Positions 24,083-31,985 of a stretch of DNA of 64,000 nt are shown here, in pieces (positions within the stretch are counted from its first letter, which is position 1; each line of letters starts with the position of its first letter). The notes under the pieces were generated by a model, which was given only the letters and a program-made list of their open reading frames with translations, was not told the DNA's origin and made no database searches. Both the position numbers and the translations under genes were made by a program. This DNA comes from DASYTH01 sp036002505 (lineage in GTDB: Bacteria > Actinomycetota > Actinomycetes > Mycobacteriales > Pseudonocardiaceae). Location of the stretch: contig NZ_DASYTH010000043.1 of the NCBI RefSeq assembly GCF_036002505.1, positions 1 through 64,000 of the forward strand. Direction: 5' to 3'.

Positions 24083-26008
24083 TCAGAGCAGGGCGAGCTG
24101 CTCCTGGCGGACCGGCACCGTGGGGGCGCCGGCGGGAAGGCTGCCTTCGGGCCAGCTGGCGTCCTCGGCGGGTTTGGGGTCGCGGTTGGACTTGGGCAGG
24201 AGGTCGTGGCGGCGGAGGAGGGGTTCCACCCGGGCGGCGAGCCAGGTGCGGTAGGTGCGGTCGGCGTAGCGCCGGTGGGCGTAGATGTCGCGATAGTCGG
24301 GCACCAGGTCGGGATGCTCGGCGGCGAGCCAGGCGGCGAACCATTCGCGGGCGCCGGGGCGCAGGTGCAGCGGGAGCGCGGTGACGCCGGTGGCTCCGGC
24401 GGCGGCGATGGCGGCGAACAGGGCGTCGAGCTGCTCGAGGGAATCGGTGAGGCGCGGCAGGATCGGGGCGACGAACACGCCGCAGGGCAGGCCGGCCTCG
24501 CGCACCCGGCGGACCAGCTCCAGCCGCGCCTGCGGGCTGGGGGTGCCGGGCTCGAGGGAGTCCTGCAGCTCCCGGTCGAGCAGCGCGATCGACACGCCGA
24601 GGCCGACCGAGACCTCCCGGCTGGCGGCCACCAGCAGCGGAAGGTCGCGGGAGAGCACGGTTCCCTTGGTGAGGATGGAGAACGGCGTGCCACTGCCGGC
24701 CAGCGCCCGGATGATGCCGGGCATCAGCGCGTAGCGGCCCTCGGCGCGCTGGTACGGGTCGGTGTTCGTGCCGAGCGCCACGTGCTCGCGGGTCCACTTC
24801 GGCGCACCGAGCTGCGCGGCGAGCACCTCCGGCGCGTTGACCTTGACCACGATCTGGCTGTCGAAGTCGTTGCCGGAGTCCAGATCCAGGTAGGTGTGCG
24901 AGTGCCGGGCGTAGCAGTTGTGGCTGACCACCCCGTTGGCGATGAAGTCACCGGTGCCGGTGGTGATGTCGAACAGCGGAAGCTCCAGGCCGAGCGGGTC
25001 GACCGCGACCACCCCGAGCTTGGCGGCCGACTTGAACGCGGTGCCGTCGATGGTCCGCTTCTCCGTCTCCGCCGGATCCACCGTGTGCAGGAACCGCAGC
25101 CGCTCCGCCAGCCCGCCGAGCAGCCGCACCCAGATCGTGCCCTCGGCCCACCGTGTTTTCTCCACGACACACTCGAAACCCAGGTGCCGCAACGAGTTCG
25201 CGGTCAGCCGGGTGAGCTCGCCGACGGTGGTGGCGATCCGCAGGATCCCCCGCGAGTGGCTGCCCCGGGCGTCGTACACCCCGGCCAGGAACCCCTTGAC
25301 CCACTCGTTTCCGTGCGTCTGCGGCACGTCGATCAGCTCGTCCGAGGCGACGTCGAGCTCGCCGAGGTACTCCCGGGCGCGCGCCAGCGCCTCCGCGCCG
25401 CGCCCGCCGCCGCGGATCAGCCCGCAGAGGTAGCCGAGCCGGTACTCGACGAGCAGCTTCGGCGGAGTGGCGAACGCCCCGGTGCCGACCAGCTTGTTGC
25501 CGGTGGTCAGGTGCGGCCGCCGGCCCGGGCCGGCCATCTCGCCGGTGACGTGCTTCCAGCCGCGCTCGGTGAGGAACCGGTGGTCGCCGCTGGCGATGAG
25601 CGTGGTGCCGTCCTCCAGCGACACCCGGTACGCCGGCTTGACCGTCGACCAGTGGTCCAGCACCGTGGTGGGCACGTAGCGCCGGTAGTTGCCGCGCCGC
25701 TCGGTGCCGTAGATCCGGTCGCCCACCTGGAGCTCCGCCAGCGGCCGGACGCGCCCGTCGGCCAGCAGGATCGGCGTGTCCCCGGCCAGGCAGTACCGGC
25801 AGCCGTGCGAGCAGCCCCGGTACGGGTTGACCGTCCAGTTGAACGGCATCGGCGAACCGCCCGGCACCCGGTTGAGCACCGACTTGGCCCGCACCTCGTG
25901 GAACACCATCCCCGCGAACTCGGGTGTCCGAACGCTGCGCACCAGACCGGGCAGACCTGGCAGGATCTGCTCGTCGGCCGCGTCCACCCGCTGCCTGTCC
26001 CATCGCAC
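24083..26008 (-). CDS. Rv2578c-family radical SAM protein interrupted by an intein
   Basis: The 641-residue precursor holds a radical SAM protein (about 349 residues after splicing) of the Rv2578c family, related to DNA-repair-photolyase-like and SplB-type proteins; its reaction is not known. The host motif reads YRGCSHGCRYC once the intein (residues 73-364) is removed. This gives the C-x3-C-x2-C set that binds the 4Fe-4S cluster, and the third Cys is the residue after the intein. Downstream are KVNAPEVLAAQL, LGTNTDPYQRAEGRY, SILTKGTVLSRDLPLL and LPRLTDSLEQLDAL, all standard family blocks. ATG 26008 gives MRWDRQRV. It is divergent from pnuC. Confidence 0.93.
   Translation of the reverse strand: MRWDRQRVDAADEQILPGLPGLVRSVRTPEFAGMVFHEVRAKSVLNRVPGGSPMPFNWTVNPYRGCSHGCRYCLAGDTPILLADGRVRPLAELQVGDRIYGTERRGNYRRYVPTTVLDHWSTVKPAYRVSLEDGTTLIASGDHRFLTERGWKHVTGEMAGPGRRPHLTTGNKLVGTGAFATPPKLLVEYRLGYLCGLIRGGGRGAEALARAREYLGELDVASDELIDVPQTHGNEWVKGFLAGVYDARGSHSRGILRIATTVGELTRLTANSLRHLGFECVVEKTRWAEGTIWVRLLGGLAERLRFLHTVDPAETEKRTIDGTAFKSAAKLGVVAVDPLGLELPLFDITTGTGDFIANGVVSHNCYARHSHTYLDLDSGNDFDSQIVVKVNAPEVLAAQLGAPKWTREHVALGTNTDPYQRAEGRYALMPGIIRALAGSGTPFSILTKGTVLSRDLPLLVAASREVSVGLGVSIALLDRELQDSLEPGTPSPQARLELVRRVREAGLPCGVFVAPILPRLTDSLEQLDALFAAIAAAGATGVTALPLHLRPGAREWFAAWLAAEHPDLVPDYRDIYAHRRYADRTYRTWLAARVEPLLRRHDLLPKSNRDPKPAEDASWPEGSLPAGAPTVPVRQEQLALL
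24917..25792 (-). other. Intein (292 residues) with inactive LAGLIDADG endonuclease domain
   Basis: It begins at Cys73 (CLAGDTPILLADG, block A) and ends VVSHN followed by Cys (block G), both splice residues intact. Block B is SGDHRFLTERGW and block F is LPLFDITTGTGDFIANG. The homing-endonuclease motifs are recognisable as LCGLIRGGG (194-202) and LAGVYDARG (241-249). Position 8 of each, normally Asp or Glu and required for DNA cutting, is Gly201 and Arg248. Splicing should therefore work, but homing should not. The insertion point is the radical SAM cysteine motif. Confidence 0.9.
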
Positions 26009-26061
26009 GGAATCAAGTCGAACATACGTTCGATCGGGTTGTCAAACGAGTGGAGGCACCC

Positions 26062-26760
26062 GTGCTCGACCCGGTGCTGGATGCCTTGCGGGCCACCGCG
26101 TTCACCGTGCTCGGGGCGCCGACGAGCTGGGCCGAGGTGATCGGCTTCGGCTCCGGCGCGCTGGTGGTGTGGCTGGTCGTCGTGCAGCACGCGGCGAACT
26201 GGCCGGTCGGCATCCTCAACAACCTGATGTTCTTCGCGCTGTTCCTGACCAGCGGCCTGTACGCGGACGCCTGGCTGCAGGTCTTCTACCTCGTGCTCGC
26301 GCTGTACGGCTGGTGGGCGTGGCTGCGCGGCGGCGAGCGGCGCACGCACCTGCGGGTATCCCGCACCACACCCGCCCAATGGGCGGCGCTGCTCGCCGCC
26401 GGCATCGCCGGAACGGCCCTGCTGGCCTGGATTCTCGACGCCGGCACCAGCTCGACCGTGCCGCTGCCGGACGCGCTCACCACGGTGCTCTCCCTGCTGG
26501 CCACCTGGGGTCAGGCCCGCAAGAAGATCGAGTCCTGGTGGCTGTGGATCACCGCGGACCTGATCTACGTTCCGCTGTACGGCTACAAGGACCTGTGGCT
26601 CACCGCGATTCTGTACACCGGGTTCCTCGCGCTGTGCGTGGCCGGACTGCGCGGCTGGACGGCGGACTACCGCACCCGGGCGGCCGGCGGCAGGTCCGCG
26701 GCGCTCGCCACCGGCCAGGCGAGCGGATCCGGGCCCAGCGCCAGCAACTCGGCGACCTGA
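26062..26760 (+). CDS. pnuC: Nicotinamide riboside transporter PnuC
   Basis: A 232-residue integral membrane protein with about seven hydrophobic helices that facilitates uptake of nicotinamide riboside for NAD salvage. Conserved features are NWPVGILNNLMFFALFL, YLVLALYGWWAWLRG and WWLWITADLIYVPLYGYK, with the Trp/Asn/Tyr-rich pattern of the PnuC substrate channel. GTG 26062 is preceded by TGGAGG five bases upstream; earlier in-frame codons overlap the divergent radical SAM gene. The last 94 bases overlap the antisense idi gene. nadR, encoding the matching intracellular kinase/adenylyltransferase, lies 755 bases downstream. Confidence 0.93.
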   Translation: MLDPVLDALRATAFTVLGAPTSWAEVIGFGSGALVVWLVVVQHAANWPVGILNNLMFFALFLTSGLYADAWLQVFYLVLALYGWWAWLRGGERRTHLRVSRTTPAQWAALLAAGIAGTALLAWILDAGTSSTVPLPDALTTVLSLLATWGQARKKIESWWLWITADLIYVPLYGYKDLWLTAILYTGFLALCVAGLRGWTADYRTRAAGGRSAALATGQASGSGPSASNSAT

Positions 26761-27245
26761 AGCCGGCACCACGGCGAGACCTCACGCTCCCCCGCGGTCA
26801 CCGCCTCGGCGAACGGCAGCCAGCCGACCCACTCCACGGATTCCACCTCGGCCGCCGCCGGAGCCGGCGAATCCTCCGTCACCGCACGGAAAACCGGGCA
26901 CAGCTCGTTCTCCACCACACCGCTGTCCATCTCCGCCCGGTACCGGAACCGGGGCAGGACCAGGTCCACGGCGCCCACCACCAGCCCCAGCTCGTCGCGG
27001 AGCCGGCGGGTGACCGCGGCCGCCACCGGCTCACCCGGCGCCGGATGGCCGCAGCAGGAGTTCGTCCAGACGCCGGGCCAGGTCAGCTTGGACAGCGCGC
27101 GCCGGGTCAGCAGCACCCGGCCCGCCGGGTCGAACACGTAGCTGGAGAACGCCAGATGCAGCGGCGTGTGCCGGTCGTGCACGGTGGCCTTGTCCGCGAC
27201 GCCGACCGGCTCACCGCGCTCGTCCAGAAGGACCACCTGCTCCAT
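26667..27245 (-). CDS. idi: Isopentenyl-diphosphate delta-isomerase, type I
   Basis: A 192-residue Nudix-fold isomerase that converts IPP to DMAPP for isoprenoid synthesis. It shows TPLHLAFSSYVFDPAGRVLL, the catalytic Cys and metal His in TNSCCGHPAPGE, the Nudix-like helix AAAVTRRLRDELGL, and the active-site Glu in VVENELCPVF. ATG 27245 gives the usual short N-terminus. The stop lies 94 bases inside the convergent pnuC gene, so their mRNAs are complementary at the 3' ends. No other isoprenoid genes are nearby. Confidence 0.95.
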   Translation of the reverse strand: MEQVVLLDERGEPVGVADKATVHDRHTPLHLAFSSYVFDPAGRVLLTRRALSKLTWPGVWTNSCCGHPAPGEPVAAAVTRRLRDELGLVVGAVDLVLPRFRYRAEMDSGVVENELCPVFRAVTEDSPAPAAAEVESVEWVGWLPFAEAVTAGEREVSPWCRLQVAELLALGPDPLAWPVASAADLPPAARVR

Positions 27246-27308
27246 CGCACACCTCTCACCGAGGGCACCCGCCCGCTGACCCGCCTGCACCTTATTCAAC
27301 GGTCAATC

Positions 27309-27437
27309 ATGTCTTCGGACACGGGTTTCTGGGACAATCACGGTGCGATGGACCCGTGGCAGCAGTGGCGTTTTGTGATTAACGAACTGGTTGCGGCAGC
27401 AAGCTGGAGGGCGTTTCCGAGTTTCGGCGGGGCATGA
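27309..27437 (+). CDS. Possible small protein of 42 residues
   Basis: An open frame with ATG at 27309 (second ATG 27348) in the 269-base gap before nadR. The peptide MDPWQQWRFVINELVAAASW is Trp-rich, and the local DNA is less GC-rich than its neighbours (TTTTGTGATTAACGA). No ribosome-binding site is visible and I recognise no family. It could be a leader peptide, a gene remnant or chance. Codon third positions do not show the strong GC bias of true genes here, which argues against it. Confidence 0.2.
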   Translation: MSSDTGFWDNHGAMDPWQQWRFVINELVAAASWRAFPSFGGA

Positions 27438-27514
27438 ATTCGGCTGGGGCGCCCGCCAGCGGTAACACACGGTGGATTCATCGTTTTCGGCTGGGAACGG
27501 GGTGATCTTGCTCG

Positions 27515-28654
27515 ATGCTCGGTATGCGGCGGTTTCGGCACGCGTTGGTACTCGGAAAGTTCTATCCGCCCCATTCCGGGCACCACCATCTGATCCGGAC
27601 CGCGGCCCGGGCCAGCGACCGGACCACGGTGGCGGTGCTGGCCTCGACGGTGGAGTCGATCCCGCTCGCCGACCGGGTGTACTGGCTGGCCGCCGAGCAC
27701 TGGGCGGACCCGGGGGTCGCGGTGCTCGGCGACCTGGACGACCACCGCATCGACTTCGACGACGACCATGTCTGGGAGCAGCACGTCGGCGTGGTCCGCT
27801 CGGTGCTGGCCCGGCGGGCGCTGCGGGACGGGGACCCCGACGCCGCGCCGGTGGATGTGGTCTTCTCCAGCGAGAAGTACGGCGAGGAGCTGGCCGCGCG
27901 GCTCGGCGCCGCCCACGTCGCGGTCGACCCGGAGCGGCTGGAGCACCCGGTGTCCAGCACCGCGGTGCGCACCGACCCGATCGGCCTGTGGCGCTATCTG
28001 GCCGCATCCACCCGCGCGGGGCTCGCCGCCCGGGTCGTCGTGCTCGGCGCGGAGTCCACCGGAACCACCACGCTGGCCGAGCAGCTCGCCACGCATTACC
28101 GCGCCCGCAAGGGATCCTTCGCCAATACCCGCCTCGTCGCCGAGCACGGCCGGGTGCACACCGAGGGCAAGCTGGCCGCCGTGCACGCCCTGGCCAAGGC
28201 GTCCGGCCGGCCACCCCCGGCGCTCGACAGTCTTATGTGGACAGTGGGTGACTTCGTCGACGTGGCCCGGCGGCAGGCCATCGCGGAGGACGAGGCGGCC
28301 GCCCGCGGTGGCCCGCTTCTGTTGTGCGACAACGACTCCTGGGCGGCCACCATCTGGTGCGAGCGCTATCTCGGCCGGCCGCAGGCCGACGTCGGGCAGG
28401 CCGCCGGCGATCGCCGGCCGGCGCTCTACCTGCTCACCGACCACGCCGGCGTGCCGTTCGAGCAGGACGGCTGGCGGGACGGCGAGCATCGCCGGGAGTG
28501 GATGACCGCCCGGTTCGTCCGCGGTCTCCGCGACCGCGGCGTGCCCTGGGTGCTGCTCTCCGGCAACCCCCGGCACCGGCTGCGCCGCGCCGTCCGGGCC
28601 TGCGACGACATCCTGCGCACCCACTTCCGTTACTCGCCACCGCTCGGTCAGTGA
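27515..28654 (+). CDS. nadR: NadR-like NMN adenylyltransferase / ribosylnicotinamide kinase
   Basis: A 379-residue bifunctional salvage enzyme. The N-terminal nucleotidyltransferase domain has GKFYPPHSGHHHLI (HxGH at residues 20-23) and HPVSSTAVRTDP (the SSTxxR motif). The C-terminal AAA_28 kinase domain begins VVVLGAESTGTTTLAEQ (178-186) and has LLLCDNDSWAATIWCERYLG. The P-loop lacks the usual Lys, which is Thr184 here; this may be normal for actinobacterial NadR. A second ATG at 27524 is possible. With pnuC upstream this forms a nicotinamide riboside uptake and salvage pair. No N-terminal repressor domain is present, unlike enterobacterial NadR. Confidence 0.9.
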   Translation: MLGMRRFRHALVLGKFYPPHSGHHHLIRTAARASDRTTVAVLASTVESIPLADRVYWLAAEHWADPGVAVLGDLDDHRIDFDDDHVWEQHVGVVRSVLARRALRDGDPDAAPVDVVFSSEKYGEELAARLGAAHVAVDPERLEHPVSSTAVRTDPIGLWRYLAASTRAGLAARVVVLGAESTGTTTLAEQLATHYRARKGSFANTRLVAEHGRVHTEGKLAAVHALAKASGRPPPALDSLMWTVGDFVDVARRQAIAEDEAAARGGPLLLCDNDSWAATIWCERYLGRPQADVGQAAGDRRPALYLLTDHAGVPFEQDGWRDGEHRREWMTARFVRGLRDRGVPWVLLSGNPRHRLRRAVRACDDILRTHFRYSPPLGQ

Positions 28655-28686
28655 CATCGGTGTGTGGCCTGACAACCCCGCCAACA

Positions 28687-28765
28687 GCCAACACGGCGAC
28701 GCCATGGGCCAACACAGCATCGTCAGCGGCCAACACGGCGACGCCAGACGCAAACACACCGTGTT
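28687..28765. repeat. 21-bp tandem repeat, three-plus units
   Basis: Units 28687-28707, 28708-28728 and 28729-28749 each begin GCCAACAC and run exactly 21 bases. The first and third share GCCAACACGGCGACGCCA. A partial unit GCAAACACACCG follows, just before the YibE/F gene. Same family as 17661-17867 and 24028-24078. Confidence 0.75.
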
Positions 28766-28777
28766 GAATAGGGCGCT

Positions 28778-30064
28778 GTGCTGAACGGTGAGACCGAGCC
28801 ACTTCCCCGGGTGCGGGCAAAACACCGCTACGCGCCCGAACCGGACGAGGCGGATGAGTGGTCCGTTTCCCACCATGGACGCGAAGAACCGCCGTCGCCA
28901 CCGCCGCCGGGCCGGGTGCGGCGGTTGCTGGCCGTGCTGCTCGTGCCGTTCGCGCTGGCCGCCGTGGTCGGCGTGGTGCTGCTCTACCGCGGCGACGACA
29001 CCGCGCGGACGGCGAACACGACACCGGTGAAGAGCGAGGTGACCGCGACCCAGTCCGGGGCGTGCACCGCCGACGTCCCGGCCGGCACGCCGCAGGGGGG
29101 CCAGTGCGTCACGGTCACCGTGCGGATGACCGACGGGCGGGCGCCGAACCGCGAGGTCCGGCTGATCGTGCCGAACGAGCCGAGCAGCCCACGGTTCGCC
29201 GCCGGGGACAAGGTGGTGCTGGCCTACGCCGGCGGCAATCCGCTGGAGGGCCAGTCCTACCAGCTCGTCGACTTCCAGCGAACCACCCCGCTGGCCGTGC
29301 TCGCTGCGCTGTTCGCGCTCGCCGTGCTGATTCTCGGGCGCTGGCAAGGGATCAAGGCACTCGTCGCGCTCGGGCTGAGCTTCGGCGTGCTGGTCCTGTT
29401 CGTGCTGCCGTCCATCATCGCCGGCCAGAACCCGTTGCTGGTCGCGGTCGCCGGCGCCGGCGTGATCATGTTCCTGGTGCTGTACCTGACCCACGGCCTG
29501 TCCGCGCGGACGTCCACCGCCGTGCTGGGCACCGTAGTGAGCCTCGCCCTGATCGGTGGCCTCGGCACGCTGTTCTCCGCCACCGCGAAGCTGACCGGCC
29601 TCGACGAGGAAACCGCCACCCTCATCGGCACCCTCGGCCACGGCATCGACGCGCGCGGGCTGCTGCTCGCCGGCGTCGTGATCGGCGCGCTCGGCGTGCT
29701 CGACGACGTGACGGTCACCCAGACCAGCGCGATCTGGGAGCTGCGCGCCGCCAACCCGTTACTCAGCGCCCGCGAGCTGTACGCCGCGGGCATGCGGATC
29801 GGCCGCGACCACGTCTCCTCCGCGGTCAACACCCTCGTGATGGCCTACGCCGGCGCCGCGCTCCCGGTCCTGCTCTACTCGTCCATCTCCGGTGTGGGGT
29901 TGGGCGGCATCCTCACCTCGCAGTCCATCGCCCAGGAGGTCGTGCGCACCCTGGTCGGCAGCATCGGGCTCGTCGCCGCCGTGCCCATCACCACCGCGAT
30001 TGCCGCCATCGTGGCCACACAACAGCTACCATCCAGCCCCAATGGCGGACACACCCACGGATGA
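28778..30064 (+). CDS. YibE/F family membrane protein
   Basis: A 428-residue protein with a charged, Pro-rich N-terminal tail, one transmembrane helix at about 48-70, an extracytoplasmic beta-rich region to about residue 165, and seven or eight helices. The block GHGIDARGLLLAGVVIGALG followed by LDDVTVTQTSAIWEL, and later DHVSSAVNTLVMAYAGAALP, identify the YibE/F family, whose function is unknown. The GTG at 28778 follows a short repeat array; no strong ribosome site is seen. The stop overlaps the next gene by 23 bases. Confidence 0.9.
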   Translation: MLNGETEPLPRVRAKHRYAPEPDEADEWSVSHHGREEPPSPPPPGRVRRLLAVLLVPFALAAVVGVVLLYRGDDTARTANTTPVKSEVTATQSGACTADVPAGTPQGGQCVTVTVRMTDGRAPNREVRLIVPNEPSSPRFAAGDKVVLAYAGGNPLEGQSYQLVDFQRTTPLAVLAALFALAVLILGRWQGIKALVALGLSFGVLVLFVLPSIIAGQNPLLVAVAGAGVIMFLVLYLTHGLSARTSTAVLGTVVSLALIGGLGTLFSATAKLTGLDEETATLIGTLGHGIDARGLLLAGVVIGALGVLDDVTVTQTSAIWELRAANPLLSARELYAAGMRIGRDHVSSAVNTLVMAYAGAALPVLLYSSISGVGLGGILTSQSIAQEVVRTLVGSIGLVAAVPITTAIAAIVATQQLPSSPNGGHTHG

Positions 30065-30470
30065 CGGCGAACTGCTCCTGATCTCATTGCTCCGCAACCC
30101 GGTCAGGACGATGGACTCCGCCCTGCGCACCGGTGCCGCCGCCGTCCCCGCCGTGCTGGACGCCCTCCGCGCCCTGCCCCGCATCGCCGGCGCCCTGGAG
30201 AAGCTCGTACCGGCATTGCAAGCGGCACAAGGCTCCCTGGACCGCATCGACCGCCTCAGCACCTTCGTCGCCCAGGAGCTCCCGGAGACCCAGCACCAAC
30301 TCGAGGAGCTCCGCAAGCAGATGCTCGCCCTCACCGGCGTCAACCGCGCCCTCACCGAGTCGATCCGGCTCCTCAGCCGCGGCATCGGCGTCGTGCACAG
30401 CACCACCGACGTCCTCGGCGGTCTCCTCCCCCGCCCGCCGGCTAGTCCAGGCTCGCCACGAAGCGGGTGA
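30042..30470 (+). CDS. Hypothetical protein, helical
   Basis: A 142-residue protein starting MADTPTDDGELLLISLLRNP. It is mostly helical with heptad-like leucines between residues 35 and 105 (LEKLVPALQAAQGSLDRIDR, LPETQHQLEELRKQMLAL), suggesting a coiled coil. It starts 23 bases inside the YibE/F gene, so the two are probably translated together, and overlaps the convergent gene by 29 bases. I do not recognise the family. Confidence 0.65.
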   Translation: MADTPTDDGELLLISLLRNPVRTMDSALRTGAAAVPAVLDALRALPRIAGALEKLVPALQAAQGSLDRIDRLSTFVAQELPETQHQLEELRKQMLALTGVNRALTESIRLLSRGIGVVHSTTDVLGGLLPRPPASPGSPRSG

Positions 30471-31065
30471 CCGCGTCGGTCTTCAGCCGCTGCGCCAGCC
30501 GTCCGGACGGGGCGAGCGAGGCGAGCCGGTACAGCGGGCGCTCGGCCGCGGGGTCGCCTTTCGCCTCGGCCCGGAGCTGGGCCACGAGGAGCTCGGAGAA
30601 GACCAGCCCGCTGGTGTTCTCGCTGGTGGCCAGGGCGTCGGCCAGGCGGCGCAGCATCAGGATGCCGAGCTCACGGCCGCCCGTGCCGGCGTAGACCGCG
30701 ACCGGCAGGTTGATCGACTTGCCGCGGCGGGCGACCAGGAGGCCGATCGTGCGGGTGCCGCGCACGTCCGTGACCACCAGCTCGAGACGGTCGGCGTGGC
30801 GGAGGTCCACGGTCTTGCGGCCGACGGTCTTCGCCACCAGCGTGGTGCCCTCCAGCCACAGCCGGCGGCGGCCGGAGAGCCAGGTGAGCGCCAGCAGGGC
30901 GATCATCACGGCGGCAGCGGTGATCAGGCCGGCCAACTGGCCGCCGACAAGGCCGACCATGCCGCCGATCGCCGCACCGATCACCACGGCGACCCCGACC
31001 ACGGCGCAGCCACGGCGCCGGACGGTGCCGGCCTCGTTGAGGTTGAGCGGAACTACCTCGCTCAA
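30442..31065 (-). CDS. Hypothetical membrane protein with two helices
   Basis: A 207-residue protein with two adjacent transmembrane segments (VVGVAVVIGAAIGGMVGLVG and LITAAAVMIALLALTWL, residues about 20-65) followed by a cytosolic domain of about 140 residues (LEGTTLVAKTVGRKTVDLRH, LGILMLRRLADALATSENTS). The layout resembles bacterial PH-like membrane proteins, but the match is weak. TTG 31065 is chosen because GAGGTGA precedes it; an in-frame codon at 31080 lacks a site. It is leftward, with the gloB-like gene upstream. Confidence 0.7.
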   Translation of the reverse strand: MSEVVPLNLNEAGTVRRRGCAVVGVAVVIGAAIGGMVGLVGGQLAGLITAAAVMIALLALTWLSGRRRLWLEGTTLVAKTVGRKTVDLRHADRLELVVTDVRGTRTIGLLVARRGKSINLPVAVYAGTGGRELGILMLRRLADALATSENTSGLVFSELLVAQLRAEAKGDPAAERPLYRLASLAPSGRLAQRLKTDAVTRFVASLD

Positions 31066-31153
31066 TCCATCACCTCGCAAGCTCGGTGATGGCGACCCCG
31101 CCGCCTCGTCCCCCGGCGGCGGGGCAGTGCCCTTGGTTCGCTCGCAAGCTCGT

Positions 31154-31855
31154 TCACAAGCCCCGCCGTCCGGGCAGGGGGCGGCCCGGCGAGGCGAGCT
31201 CCAGGAGGAACGGGTTGCTCACGCGCTCGCGGCCGATGGTGGTGGTCGGGCCGTGCCCGGGCAGCACGACGGTGTCGTCGTCGAGGGTCAACACCTTGGT
31301 GCGCAAGGTGTCGAGCATCGTCGGCATGTCACCCCCCGGCAGGTCGGTCCGCCCGATGGAACCGGCGAACAGCGTGTCCCCGGCGAAGAGCACCCGGCCG
31401 CCCTCGTCGTTCGCGCTGGAGAAGACCACGGAGCCGCGGGTGTGCCCGGGCGTGTGGTCCACCATGATCGACAGGCCGGCCAGATCGAGCACGGTACCGT
31501 CGGCCAGCTCACGGACCTCGGCCGGCTCCCGCATCTCGATCCTCCCGCCGAAGAACGCGGCACCCTGCGCGCTGATCCCCTTGAGCGGGTCGGTGAGCAG
31601 GTCCCGGTCCTCGGGGTGGATCCAGGCCGGGATGTCGTTGCCGTCGCACACCGGGGCCACCGCGAAGACGTGATCGAAGTGGCCGTGCGTGAGCAGCACG
31701 GCGACCGGGGAGAGCCGGTGCTTGCGCAGCGCCTCGGCGATCGGCTCCTCGGCGTCCTGACCTGGGTCGACGATCACGCACGCGTCGCCTTCGGCGGGCG
31801 CGACCAGGTAGCAGTTGGCCTGAAACGCTCCGCTGGCGAAGCCGACGACGAGCAC
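31154..31855 (-). CDS. MBL-fold hydrolase, glyoxalase II-like
   Basis: A 233-residue metallo-beta-lactamase-fold hydrolase. Motifs in order: LLTHGHFDHVFAV (H-x-H-x-D-H at about residues 57-62), TPGHTRGSVVF, LFAGDTLFAGSIGRTDLPGG, and VLPGHGPTTTIGRE. This is the Rv2581c-type protein usually annotated hydroxyacylglutathione hydrolase or GloB-like. Actinobacteria lack glutathione, so mycothiol or another thioester is the likelier substrate (inference). The start is GTG 31855. Neighbours ppiB and relA keep the mycobacterial order. Confidence 0.9.
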   Translation of the reverse strand: MLVVGFASGAFQANCYLVAPAEGDACVIVDPGQDAEEPIAEALRKHRLSPVAVLLTHGHFDHVFAVAPVCDGNDIPAWIHPEDRDLLTDPLKGISAQGAAFFGGRIEMREPAEVRELADGTVLDLAGLSIMVDHTPGHTRGSVVFSSANDEGGRVLFAGDTLFAGSIGRTDLPGGDMPTMLDTLRTKVLTLDDDTVVLPGHGPTTTIGRERVSNPFLLELASPGRPLPGRRGL

Positions 31856-31985
31856 GGCGAGAACCTCCGGGGAAAGGGCTTACTACGTTTCAGCGTAGTG
31901 TCGCGGACCTCCACACGGTTCTCACAGGGTGTCCCCCTAGACTGCCCGGTTGCCAGGCAAGACGTTGAGGTCAGGGAGGATGCCC

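Noticed and set aside
28046..28072. Sequencing error in the nadR P-loop
   Set aside because: The frame and codon bias are normal on both sides, and the AEST-G-TTT form fits my memory of other actinobacterial NadR proteins.
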